Source: Prevotellaceae bacterium
GTDB lineage: Bacteria; Bacteroidota; Bacteroidia; Bacteroidales; Bacteroidaceae
Reading direction: 5' to 3'
Assembly (NCBI GenBank): GCA_028723525.1
Contig: JAQYET010000110.1
Coordinates: 1 to 64,000, forward strand
Length of the DNA stretch: 64,000 bases
The translations under genes were made by a program, and so were the position numbers. A model generated the notes under the pieces. That model searched no databases and was not told the origin of the DNA. It saw only the letters and a program-made list of their open reading frames with translations. This document shows positions 9,499 through 17,937 of this stretch, piece after piece. The stretch's first letter is position 1; every line of letters starts with the position of its first letter.

Positions 9499-11154
9499 TT
9501 ATTTTCTGTCTTCCGCTTTACGAAGGGCAATGTCGTATGCTTGTTCGTAATGTTTGATGAAATTGCTCCAAAGTGCTTTCTTAGAGAGCTTCAACGCATT
9601 GGAACAGCACTCGCGAACTTCTTCGGTTGTCATCTTGGAGTACTTCAACAGCGTGTCTTTAATTTCACTTGCCACCTCATTATAGTTATAGTCTGTGCGA
9701 TGAACAACCTTCACTCCGTCTTCAATTTCGCAGTAAGTTCCCTTCTCCGAGTTCGCCCACATGCCAAATCCTGCCAAGTCGGTGGTTATACACGGCACTT
9801 TGAACGCGATTGCTTCCAACGGCGTATATCCCCACGGTTCGTAATAAGAAGGATAAATACATATATCGCTGCCGGTCAAAAGGTCATAGTAAGACATGTT
9901 GAAGATGCCGTCGTCGCCCGTAAGATAGCACGGAACGAATATCAACTTCACTTTGTCTTCCGCCCTGTTGTACATGTCGAGCGACCTCATCATGCCAAGC
10001 ACTTTGTCATTATCCATGTCGTGAAGTCGGTGAGTTATTTGCGGAACGTCAAGAGGCGTGCCATTGTTATGTTCTGCAGCCAGCACGTCTGATAAGTCTT
10101 TACGTGGTGCTGCCACCCATCCGGGAACTTCAATCAGTGCAAGCACATTCTTCTCAAGTCCATTTTCGTGGCGCAGCATGTTGATTGCTTCAATGTAAAC
10201 GTCAATCCCCTTGTTCCTGAATTCATATCTTCCGCTCGTCGATACAATCAGTGTATCGTCATCAAGGCTTGTTCCAAGCAATGCGTTTGCCACTTCAAGC
10301 AAGCGTTTTCGCGCCGCTTTCCTCGCCTTGACGAGTGCATTTCCTTTAGGCACAAAACTGTCATCAAAGCCGTTTGGAAGTATTACATCCACTTGTTTGT
10401 CAAGCAGTTCCTTACATTCGTTTGCCGTAATCTCGCTCACAGTGGTAAAACAATCTGCAAACTTAGCGGTCTGCTTCTCTACAGAATGTTTGCTCTGCAT
10501 GTTCAATTCGCAAGCCATGCCGTCACCGTTGTATGCTAAAAGATACTCATAAAGCGGCTTGTTGTTGCCGGCGATGCTCCTTCCGATGCTTGTGGCATGT
10601 GTAGTGAAGACCGTACCGATGCCCGGCAACACCTTATTTATATGTAATACCCCTAAGCCTGTCATCCATTCATTGCCATGATAAATCACATTATGCGAAC
10701 TGTCAAGAAACCTTTTATAGAAACTTTCCACGAGTAATCCTGCGGAATAAGCGAACATCGAGGCTTCGTCATAGTCGCCGTAAGCGTGTATTGAGTCAAC
10801 CTGAAAGTCCTCCCACGCCCTTGCATAGATTTCATTCTTTTGCTCGAAAAAGGACATGAAGTCAACAAGCATGGCTATAGGCGTGCCCGGGATGTCCCAT
10901 CTTCCTATCCTAACGTGAAGTCCATCATTAACAATATCCTTGCGCCAATCACTGAACAATCTTTCATCTTCGATAAAATAAGGGCACACGGTTTCCTTCC
11001 AACAATCAGGACCAATAAAAATAATCTTATCCTTCATCCTGTTCTGTAATGTCCTTGCACGTGTTGAAAGTACAGTATAAATTCCTCCTACCTTATTACA
11101 AACTTCCCAACTCGACTCGAAAATATAGTCGGGAAATGCTAACCTATCATTCAT
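9499..11154 (-). CDS. Glycogen synthase, eukaryotic type (GT3)
   Basis: Builds alpha-1,4-glucan from a nucleotide sugar. The N-terminal ESSWEVCNKVGGIYTVLSTR is a GT3 signature and differs from the KVGGLGDV of bacterial GlgA (GT5). A YPSYYEPWGYTPLEA block near residue 445 is the conserved donor-site region. From Met at 11154 it has 551 residues. The promoter -7 element (11179-11186) overlaps the most upstream Met at 11181, so translation must start at 11154 or at the Met two codons earlier. First gene of the operon with glgP. Bacterial members of this family often use UDP-glucose, but the donor is not decided by the sequence. Confidence 0.92.
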   Translation of the reverse strand: MNDRLAFPDYIFESSWEVCNKVGGIYTVLSTRARTLQNRMKDKIIFIGPDCWKETVCPYFIEDERLFSDWRKDIVNDGLHVRIGRWDIPGTPIAMLVDFMSFFEQKNEIYARAWEDFQVDSIHAYGDYDEASMFAYSAGLLVESFYKRFLDSSHNVIYHGNEWMTGLGVLHINKVLPGIGTVFTTHATSIGRSIAGNNKPLYEYLLAYNGDGMACELNMQSKHSVEKQTAKFADCFTTVSEITANECKELLDKQVDVILPNGFDDSFVPKGNALVKARKAARKRLLEVANALLGTSLDDDTLIVSTSGRYEFRNKGIDVYIEAINMLRHENGLEKNVLALIEVPGWVAAPRKDLSDVLAAEHNNGTPLDVPQITHRLHDMDNDKVLGMMRSLDMYNRAEDKVKLIFVPCYLTGDDGIFNMSYYDLLTGSDICIYPSYYEPWGYTPLEAIAFKVPCITTDLAGFGMWANSEKGTYCEIEDGVKVVHRTDYNYNEVASEIKDTLLKYSKMTTEEVRECCSNALKLSKKALWSNFIKHYEQAYDIALRKAEDRK

Positions 11155-11178
11155 TATCATTCGAAATATAACTTGATG

Positions 11179-11209
11179 CAAAGTTAGTACAAAAAAAATG
11201 TTCCCCCAA
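11179..11209 (-). promoter_or_regulatory. Promoter of the glycogen operon
   Basis: TTGG (11206-11209), 19 bp, TAACTTTG (11179-11186) on the minus strand. Predicted start near 11172, only about 18 nt before the ATG at 11154. Confidence 0.7.
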
Positions 11210-11237
11210 TTTTAACACATATAAAATCAATAAAAGG

Positions 11238-11269
11238 CTTGATTTCTTGACTAAAGTTATTTAACTTTG
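11238..11269 (+). promoter_or_regulatory. Promoter of the 143-aa secreted protein
   Basis: CTTG (11238-11241), 20 bp, TAACTTTG (11262-11269). It is divergent from the glycogen promoter; the two -33 elements are about 30 bp apart. Confidence 0.65.
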
Positions 11270-11291
11270 CCGAAACATAATAAATTTATTT

Positions 11292-11723
11292 ATGAAAAGT
11301 AAACTGTTGATACTGGTTTTCAGTATTATATGCTGCGCGACAAAAGCCCAAGAAGGAACCTTACGTGAAGACTTCACGCCATTCAAAGGTAAATTTTACA
11401 ACGAAGAATATCAGTTGTTCATGGTCATTAACCTTGCAGATAAAGACGTGGTTGTTGCCGGGCAAGAGATACTCGGAGAACTCGACGGATATTTCGGAAC
11501 CACACAAACCGGGCACGTATGGCTCATAACATCATCGGAGACAGAGGGCAACACTGCCACCATTGAGGTGGTCAACAACTATGGCAGCGAAGACTTCACC
11601 GCCACCCTAACGATGAAAGATGACGGCACATACGAGTTCCGGCACATAGCGGGCAGCACATTCAAGTTCTCGGTGAACGGCAAATGGAAAAAAATCCCTG
11701 CGAGACTGGTCTTCTCACAATGA
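11292..11723 (+). CDS. Small secreted protein, unknown function
   Basis: A 143-residue protein with a clear signal peptide (hydrophobic LLILVFSIICCA, cut near TKAQE). The mature part is beta-rich and acidic, with GHVWLITSS, ATIEVVNNYG and FTATLTMKDDG, and looks like a small beta-barrel or sandwich. I do not recognise a family. It has its own promoter and ends convergent to the DUF5686 gene, with no clear hairpin in the 44-bp gap. Gene reality is supported by promoter, signal peptide and base composition. Confidence 0.7.
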   Translation: MKSKLLILVFSIICCATKAQEGTLREDFTPFKGKFYNEEYQLFMVINLADKDVVVAGQEILGELDGYFGTTQTGHVWLITSSETEGNTATIEVVNNYGSEDFTATLTMKDDGTYEFRHIAGSTFKFSVNGKWKKIPARLVFSQ

Positions 11724-11767
11724 ATACCACGCAGCCGCCAAGAACTTTCCCGGCAGGTTGCTAAGCA

Positions 11768-14350
11768 TCAGAACGTCATTCTCACCATAAATCTTATTCC
11801 GTGCTTATTTGCTGTCGGAAGGTCGAGATAGCTCAGTCTCCGCACATATTCCACGTGGAAAATCTTGAATATGTTGTGTATTCCTGCAATCAACTCCACA
11901 TAAGGACGGTTCTTATCCATAACAGAAACTCCCTCGGGGAAATACATCAGGGTCGGGTCTCCGGCATTTTGTTCGAGCAACGGATTATTCTTGTCAGACA
12001 AATATCCCCACAAACAGTTCACACCGATATACTCTCGCCATTTCAGTCTGTTAAACAACGGAATACGATTGAATATCTTTCCGTTTAAATCCCACGACAG
12101 GTTGAGGGAAGCATAGCGGTCGTTGAGAAACTCCATGTTATTGATAAGGTTGAAAGTTTCGTCTTCAACAATGTACGACAAGTTGGCTGCGGGAACAATA
12201 AGCAGCGGGAACGGCACCTTGTTCCATTGTATTCCTCCCTTCAGGCGTATGTCTATCTTACCCCAGCTATTCATCCAAAAACGTTTGTATATCGTGGCTT
12301 CGGAGAAGTTATACGCATAGTCACCGCCGAGAAATCCTTTCACTCCAAGCGTGTGCGACAGCGTGAACACCGGCGCATCAAGATTTATCGGAAGCCGACG
12401 TTGCTTCGTGTTTATGAACGTTTCGCCCGGAGCAAACCTCACACCGAAACGGAATTCCGTAGTACGAAGTTTGCCATGACCGTGGAAAAACTCCGTTTCA
12501 TTAGGGTCAATCATCTGTCTTTCAAGGTTCATCGGGGTGAAAAACAGATTTGCCGTAGCCTCGTTTTCTTCTGCCTTCAACTGTATATCGAATTTCAATC
12601 CGCCTTCTATCTCATATTCAAACGCCAGTTGCTGACGATTATAATACATCATCTTCCTGTCATCACCCCATTTAAATACCGTGAAGACATTATCCTTGTC
12701 GGTATGTATGAATTTGTCATTGGGCATACACACGTCGTATGTGCTCGACAACGACAGCGTTCGGCGGGGATATTCCCGAGGCAGATAGCCTTTCTTGTTG
12801 AAGCTATATGTCAGTTCACCTTTATAGTAGTTTTTCTTGCTTTTCCAACCATGTGCATAATATCCCGACAAGAACCAATGCTTATTAAGGTTTGCCGTGG
12901 TCTGCGCACTGAGGCGTGTCCTTATTCCGTCAACAAAGTTTCTCGTCAGCATGGTGTTTATCGGACCGATGTCAACCTTGCTCGGATTGTCCTTACTGCC
13001 GGTTTCCACAAAGTTCTCTATCAGTGCCTTTGCTCCGAATATGATATATTTGAACCCCTTCATGCTCTCCAATCCTCTAAGGAAATCGGACATTGAGTCT
13101 TCGCTTTTCGTAAGATCCACGGCTCTATACTGCTCCCAGAAAGCGTTGTCGCGCATCATGGCGTCTGCCTCACGCCTTACCTTGGCTTTGTCTTTGAACA
13201 GTTTCTTGGGTATTTCGTCGAAAGCATAGTCGTTCAGTCTGGTAGTTCTCATCACCACTGCCTTTGAAAGGAAACTTGCCAACGACAGCTCCACAAACAT
13301 GTCATCAACACTCAAAGCCCACTCCCCGTTAGGAAGTCGTGTGTATTCCTGCATTATCTGCAGGTTCTCCACAAAGTTCACGTCGCTCTTCTTGGGTATT
13401 GTCAGGTTACATTTTTTCACGTGCAGCGTGGAGTCGGCTATGATATAAAGTTCTCCGCGGAAACCAAAATCCTGCTGATTGTTCGGCAGGAACTGTAGGT
13501 GATAGCACAAATCATTTGCCACATAGACAGTATCTTCTATGTAGAAACGGTAAAACGAGACTGCATTCTTACCTATAGGCGACGTGAAAGGATATTGCAG
13601 CAGTCTCACTTGGTCGTCGTAGATGTCAACATCAGTGAACACATCTTTCAGCACCGCATTCAGTATATCTCCCGTTTCTATCAGTTCTGTTATTCCCGAA
13701 GTGTTCTGCCCCATGATGATTTCTTTCTCAGAATGTGGCGATTTGCGGTATATTTTTTTAGTCACTGTCTCATCCACACTTATCGGCAGTATCAACTTGC
13801 CGGTATAAGGACTTGGTTCCACTTGGTTTAACAGCCATTTCTTCTTCTGAAAAAGTTCGCTCTCCATTTCGGCAGGCTTTATGTCGTTGAACGCAAGTGT
13901 TATCTTCTGATATTTGTTATATTGGTAGAAATCGTGATTGGCAAGGTCTGTGCGCTTCTTCGCTTCCACCACCCTCTTCATCAGTTCCACCGCAGGATTG
14001 TTTTTTCTCGAATACTTGTTGCGTTTTGACTTAACCGTAATGCCCTCCAAGGCATTAGCCTCAGACGGTTCAAGCTTTATGATGAGGTTTCCTACAGTGG
14101 TATTCTTTATAAATATTTTCTTAGGTTTATAGCCTATTGCACTGAATGTGAGGCTCCAGCCATTATGCCTTGCGATGCTGAAATGACCTCCGGCATCGCC
14201 TGCCACCATTACGTTATGACCTTTGTAAATGGCACTTGCAAACGGTATGCTGTCGCCTGTGGAGGCATCAACTATCTGTCCTGTTATGTTCTGTGCATTA
14301 GATACCATGACGACAAAAATCATCATGAGTAATATCAACGCTTTCTTCAT
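11768..14350 (-). CDS. DUF5686/carboxypeptidase-regulatory-like outer membrane protein
   Basis: About 860 residues. A signal peptide (MKKALILLMMIFVVMVSNAQ) is followed by a CarboxypepD_reg-like beta-sandwich (ITGQIVDASTGDSIPFA, about residues 22-100) and then the long DUF5686 region, which is rich in aromatic beta-strands and ends in a membrane-barrel-like RFMVRMTF. Probably an outer membrane protein. A GTG at 14377 overlaps the upstream stop as GTGA and would add nine residues before the signal peptide; I prefer the ATG at 14350, which begins the signal peptide. Last gene of the putative lipid operon, so it could be involved in envelope delivery, but DUF5686 genes also occur elsewhere. Confidence 0.85.
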   Translation of the reverse strand: MKKALILLMMIFVVMVSNAQNITGQIVDASTGDSIPFASAIYKGHNVMVAGDAGGHFSIARHNGWSLTFSAIGYKPKKIFIKNTTVGNLIIKLEPSEANALEGITVKSKRNKYSRKNNPAVELMKRVVEAKKRTDLANHDFYQYNKYQKITLAFNDIKPAEMESELFQKKKWLLNQVEPSPYTGKLILPISVDETVTKKIYRKSPHSEKEIIMGQNTSGITELIETGDILNAVLKDVFTDVDIYDDQVRLLQYPFTSPIGKNAVSFYRFYIEDTVYVANDLCYHLQFLPNNQQDFGFRGELYIIADSTLHVKKCNLTIPKKSDVNFVENLQIMQEYTRLPNGEWALSVDDMFVELSLASFLSKAVVMRTTRLNDYAFDEIPKKLFKDKAKVRREADAMMRDNAFWEQYRAVDLTKSEDSMSDFLRGLESMKGFKYIIFGAKALIENFVETGSKDNPSKVDIGPINTMLTRNFVDGIRTRLSAQTTANLNKHWFLSGYYAHGWKSKKNYYKGELTYSFNKKGYLPREYPRRTLSLSSTYDVCMPNDKFIHTDKDNVFTVFKWGDDRKMMYYNRQQLAFEYEIEGGLKFDIQLKAEENEATANLFFTPMNLERQMIDPNETEFFHGHGKLRTTEFRFGVRFAPGETFINTKQRRLPINLDAPVFTLSHTLGVKGFLGGDYAYNFSEATIYKRFWMNSWGKIDIRLKGGIQWNKVPFPLLIVPAANLSYIVEDETFNLINNMEFLNDRYASLNLSWDLNGKIFNRIPLFNRLKWREYIGVNCLWGYLSDKNNPLLEQNAGDPTLMYFPEGVSVMDKNRPYVELIAGIHNIFKIFHVEYVRRLSYLDLPTANKHGIRFMVRMTF

Positions 14351-14373
14351 TATCTTGTTTTCGTTATCCTTTT

Positions 14374-15078
14374 TCACTTATTCAACAGTTCACTCAACCG
14401 TGTTATTATCATGTCGGGCACACTCTCATCATAACTTTCCTCTGTCCAGCCCATTCCTTTTATCCATATTGCATGACAACCCGCCTTCACGGCCGGCAGG
14501 ATGTCTTTATAGAAACTGTCGCCGACTACGGTAACGTCTGCCGCCGGCAGCCCCAGTGCTTCAACTCCGAGGGAGAAGATGCGCGGGTCGGGCTTGCGGA
14601 TGCCCACAACTGCACTTTCTATCACTTTGTCGAAATATCTATCTATGCCAAATTCTTTCAGCACAGAAGAAATGTTACCGTAGAAATTGCTTACTAAAAC
14701 CAACGGGTGGTTGTGCTTCAGTGCATCAAGAACGCGACCGCTCTCTGCCACCACTTCGCACACCTCGCGATACAGCATTTCGAGGAGTTCTGCATGTTTC
14801 ATCAAATAATCTTCCTCAGAAGTGTTCCAATATCCCTCGGTCATGAGGAACTCCATCTGTATGCGTAGCTTTATCTCAAGCGTCTTACGGAACGTGAACG
14901 AGGGCTGTATGATGCGGTTGCGCCCCAATGTTCGCTCTGCATGAACGTAGGCTTCGCGGAACTGCGGCTCTGTAACGGCTATTCCGCAACGCTCATAACC
15001 TCTCCAAATCACTTTTCCCCAATGGTCTCCATTGGTATCTATCGTACCTCCATAGTCGAAAATAAGTCCTTTTGTCAT
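14374..15078 (-). CDS. HAD-family hydrolase of the lipid operon
   Basis: A 234-residue haloacid dehalogenase-fold protein. Motif I is FDYGGTID, with the nucleophile Asp but Gly at the +2 place where phosphatases usually have Asp. Motif II is VLVSNF. Motif III/IV are the Lys of GIRKPDP and VVGDSFYKD. The start MTKGLIFDYGG overlaps the upstream gene as ATGA, a sign of translational coupling. Neighbours suggest that it removes a phosphate from a soluble head-group precursor or from a lipid product. The +2 substitution means a non-phosphatase HAD activity must stay open. Confidence 0.8.
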   Translation of the reverse strand: MTKGLIFDYGGTIDTNGDHWGKVIWRGYERCGIAVTEPQFREAYVHAERTLGRNRIIQPSFTFRKTLEIKLRIQMEFLMTEGYWNTSEEDYLMKHAELLEMLYREVCEVVAESGRVLDALKHNHPLVLVSNFYGNISSVLKEFGIDRYFDKVIESAVVGIRKPDPRIFSLGVEALGLPAADVTVVGDSFYKDILPAVKAGCHAIWIKGMGWTEESYDESVPDMIITRLSELLNK

Positions 15079-16007
15079 AACTTTACGGCAATGTCTGCAC
15101 ACAGCGTCTCATGACGTTTGTGCATGTAAACATACAAAATGTTGAACACGATAATCTCTACAACCAAATAAACCCACGGGCAATCAAGCAGGCAGGTAAT
15201 ATAGAGTGTTATAGCGCGTGCATTGAATGTCAATATATTAGTATATTTCATCAGCGGTCTGCTACCGTTGATGAATTTCTCTTTCAGTTCGCCCGGCATG
15301 TTCTCCGGTCCTCCATAGTTCTCGCCAATCTTCTCCATCATCTTCTGAAATGCAGGTGTTCGCTTCTCCTGACTCTTGCAGTAATTGGAGTAGTTATAGT
15401 AGAACAAGCGGGCAAAAAGTTTGTTTTTGGGCAACTGTTCGTATATGGCACGTTGCTGCTTGTAGTTGTCGAGCTCGCTGCCAGCCTTCCCCTTTATGAA
15501 GAACAGGTGTATCTGGCGGTAGTAATCGGCAAGCGAACTCTGTGGCGAATGGCTCATTATACCTGCTACAAGAGCAAGCAACCATATCCATATATGCCAT
15601 TGTATGTCGGTGCCCGGAATGTTTTGGTTGAACAGGCGGACGCAGATTGCGAAATATATGCTGAAGAACCACACGTCGCCGGAGAAGCCGTCAAGTACCC
15701 TCCCAACGAGGGTTTTCTTGCCCGTAAGCCGCGCCATCTGACCATCGGTGCTGTCACAGAAGTTGGCAAACATGAGGAATACCACTCCGAGAACATTGTG
15801 CAAAAGGTCGGAATAGGCAAACATAACGCCGGCTGCGATGCCAAGAAGCATTGACAATATGGTGATTACGTTAGGGTGTATGCCAAGTTTGTTCCAAAAA
15901 ATGGCGAACACTAATCCTATGGGACGTGTGAAATAGACGTCTATCCACTCCTCTGTATCTTTGCTCTTGAACGATGCCTGAAGCATCTCTCTGAATGTTT
16001 GTTCCAT
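15075..16007 (-). CDS. CDP-alcohol phosphatidyltransferase family protein
   Basis: An integral membrane enzyme of about 310 residues from MEQTFREML. The CDP-alcohol motif is complete: DSTDGQMARLTG, then G...VLDGFSGD, that is DX2DGX2ARX8GX3DX3D, near residues 98-124. Several hydrophobic segments follow. The family joins a CDP-activated partner to an alcohol or alcohol phosphate. With a nucleotidyltransferase and an ATP-grasp protein upstream it probably makes a phospholipid with an unusual head group; phosphatidylinositol phosphate is the best guess from the known Bacteroides inositol-lipid cluster. The upstream gene ends 10 bp before it. Confidence 0.85.
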   Translation of the reverse strand: MEQTFREMLQASFKSKDTEEWIDVYFTRPIGLVFAIFWNKLGIHPNVITILSMLLGIAAGVMFAYSDLLHNVLGVVFLMFANFCDSTDGQMARLTGKKTLVGRVLDGFSGDVWFFSIYFAICVRLFNQNIPGTDIQWHIWIWLLALVAGIMSHSPQSSLADYYRQIHLFFIKGKAGSELDNYKQQRAIYEQLPKNKLFARLFYYNYSNYCKSQEKRTPAFQKMMEKIGENYGGPENMPGELKEKFINGSRPLMKYTNILTFNARAITLYITCLLDCPWVYLVVEIIVFNILYVYMHKRHETLCADIAVKL

Positions 16008-16017
16008 TAGAATAAAT

Positions 16018-16833
16018 TTATCTGTGTTCCCGGATTGCCGCATCTGCAGTGTTGTATAGCGAGGCAATTGCCACGGCAGCCTCCTCACGACAACGCGAAA
16101 AACTCGGCCAATCGTTGAAATCGATTATCGCGAAAGTGCCGTCGCTACGCACTATACAGTCACCTCCATAGACCTGAAGTCCAACGATGTCGGCAAGTTT
16201 TTCTGCACTTTCCTTTAGTGAACATAGGTTAAAATAATGATGAGACGACGCGCCGTTAAGGAGTTCGCACCCGAACTTCGTGTCGCCGTAATCGGTTGGA
16301 TAGAACGTGCGGAAGAAACCGGTGCCTGAAACACCATAGAACTTCACCAAATCGCCCACCACATGCGCCGTTATGACCACGTCAACGATGCCTCGTTTTC
16401 TGAAATTGGCAAGAACCAAATTGCGCTTTGTCGCGTCTTCTGCAAACACTACGTCTCCCATTTGCTGCGCCGACGCATCGCCACGCTTCAGCCAATATCC
16501 GTGATTGCCTTCGAGCGGTGCTACGGGGATGTCATTCTCGCGCACCAACCGCTCTATTGTGGAGCGTCCTGAGTTTTTCATTCCACGACTGCCATTCACA
16601 ACTTTTCTACCTTCTCTTTCCTTCTGCTCTATCCACTCCAGCGTCGAAGGCAGGCGACCCATCGAAAAAACGACATCTGCCTCGGTGTCTGCCGGAATAT
16701 TTTCCTCCTCCACGTAGTTCACCGCAACGCCGTTTTCTGCCAGCACCTTGCCCACAGCTTCAAGTATATTCCGATCTTTTTCAACGCAGTTTGGAGAGAA
16801 GCGCGCTGCTCTGTATATCATCAGCACCCTCAT
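16018..16833 (-). CDS. ATP-grasp protein (RimK/ITPK-like fold) in the lipid operon
   Basis: About 271 residues from MRVLMIYRAARF; an ATG three codons earlier is possible. The C-terminal YGGDCIVRSDG and IIDFNDWPSF form the metal- and ATP-binding end of ATP-grasp enzymes, in the pattern G-x-D-x-IV...IDxNxxP that RimK and the inositol-phosphate kinase ITPK share. A Lys in YWLKRGD near residue 120 may bind ATP. It follows the nucleotidyltransferase with a one-base gap (TGATATG). An ATP-grasp enzyme here implies an ATP-dependent ligation or phosphorylation of the head group. Substrate unknown. Confidence 0.65.
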   Translation of the reverse strand: MRVLMIYRAARFSPNCVEKDRNILEAVGKVLAENGVAVNYVEEENIPADTEADVVFSMGRLPSTLEWIEQKEREGRKVVNGSRGMKNSGRSTIERLVRENDIPVAPLEGNHGYWLKRGDASAQQMGDVVFAEDATKRNLVLANFRKRGIVDVVITAHVVGDLVKFYGVSGTGFFRTFYPTDYGDTKFGCELLNGASSHHYFNLCSLKESAEKLADIVGLQVYGGDCIVRSDGTFAIIDFNDWPSFSRCREEAAVAIASLYNTADAAIREHR

Positions 16834-16834
16834 A

Positions 16835-17551
16835 TCAGCCATTCGAAAGCAAGAAATCTTCCGCCTTACGAATGTCTTCAACATGGTCTATGTCAAACAC
16901 TTTAGCGAAAGGACAAATCTTTATCTTGAACCCTTCGGAAACGAGCGCACGCTGAAAATTGCGCATGCGGCTCTTGCCTTGTTCTATGCAACGCTGTGCA
17001 ACGGTCTTGGCATTGGTGTCAAGTCCGTAAATTCCTGCACTCACATATCTGTAGCCGTTTTGTTCATCATAAAATCCGGTGATATACATAGAGTCGTCCA
17101 CTCCGACATATAGCGGACTCTCGTCGTCAATATAATCAGTGACGGGGAAACAACCATCGGCATCGCTCTTCTCGAAATCGCTTATGAAACCGGCAAAATC
17201 TTTCTCGCAGAACACCGTATCCACTGTTGTAAGCACAAACTTCCCGTCGCTAAGGAGCGGGCATAACTCATGAAAACTATGTAGGCTGCTCGGTGTTGAC
17301 TTCACCACATATTTCAACGGCACTGCTTTTCCGTTAAGCCCGGAAGTGCAGATGTCATCAAGATGGCTGTTAACCATGTTGTTTTTATCATTGCAGATAA
17401 CGACAATCTCCTCGGCATTGTTGTCCATGAACATCCTGATAAGGCGGTCGATAAGAGTCTCGTTGCCTATCCTTACGAGCGGTTTCGGCACCGTCACGCC
17501 CTCATGAGCAAGTCTTTCACCAATGCCGGCTGCAATTATAGCATATCTCAT
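16835..17551 (-). CDS. NTP transferase (sugar/polyol-phosphate nucleotidyltransferase-like)
   Basis: A 238-residue GT-A-fold nucleotidyltransferase. The N-terminal AAGIGERL...PKPLVRIGN is the NTP-binding signature, a metal-site-like TVDTVF follows near residue 115, and DIDHVEDIRKAE closes the fold as in other family members. First gene of the operon, preceded by a good promoter and a leader of about 25 nt. By family and context it would activate a phosphorylated alcohol, for instance to CDP-inositol, or supply another nucleotide-linked donor. MobA-like or cell-wall sugar activation are alternatives. Confidence 0.8.
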   Translation of the reverse strand: MRYAIIAAGIGERLAHEGVTVPKPLVRIGNETLIDRLIRMFMDNNAEEIVVICNDKNNMVNSHLDDICTSGLNGKAVPLKYVVKSTPSSLHSFHELCPLLSDGKFVLTTVDTVFCEKDFAGFISDFEKSDADGCFPVTDYIDDESPLYVGVDDSMYITGFYDEQNGYRYVSAGIYGLDTNAKTVAQRCIEQGKSRMRNFQRALVSEGFKIKICPFAKVFDIDHVEDIRKAEDFLLSNG

Positions 17552-17582
17552 AACCTCTGTTCATTTTATGTATAAATCTTTG

Positions 17583-17614
17583 CAAAGTTATCAAGAATAT
17601 GTCTAAGGATAAAA
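17583..17614 (-). promoter_or_regulatory. Promoter of the lipid operon
   Basis: TTTT (17611-17614), 20 bp, TAACTTTG (17583-17590) on the minus strand; start near 17576, 25 nt before the ATG. Confidence 0.6.
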
Positions 17615-17745
17615 CTATTTAATGTTTTTTTGTTTTTCATCATTTTTATTACGACAGGATTTCGCAGTATATGGAGTATAATGTGCCCTCATTAAGACCA
17701 AGACAAGGCAACTTCGGCAACTCAACAGCATAACAAGCATAAAGC

Positions 17746-17826
17746 AAAATCGCCGAAATTGCACAGCAAAATCGCCGAAATTACTTTCCAAATTCGGCGA
17801 AATTACTGACCAAAATCGGCGAATTT
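17746..17826. repeat. 22-bp-phased palindromic array, locus B
   Basis: Four 15-bp units start at 17746, 17768, 17790 and 17812, exactly 22 bp apart, all with the TCGSCGA core. The first two units are identical. It lies in the divergent gap between the lipid operon and rlmL, ending 46 bp before the rlmL -33 element. The order of unit variants differs from the three other loci. Confidence 0.87.
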
Positions 17827-17872
17827 GAAATGCGCTAAATATGAAAACATTGTGTAATTTAATAGCTTTTTC

Positions 17873-17903
17873 TTTGCCATATCGAATAAAAGAGGTAACT
17901 TTG
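17873..17903 (+). promoter_or_regulatory. Promoter of rlmL
   Basis: A full match: TTTG (17873-17876), 19 bp, TAACTTTG (17896-17903). The start near 17910 leaves a 160-nt leader that contains the small ORF at 17938. Confidence 0.75.
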
Positions 17904-17937
17904 CAGCGGTTTTTTGTTTTATTGACACATAAGAAAA

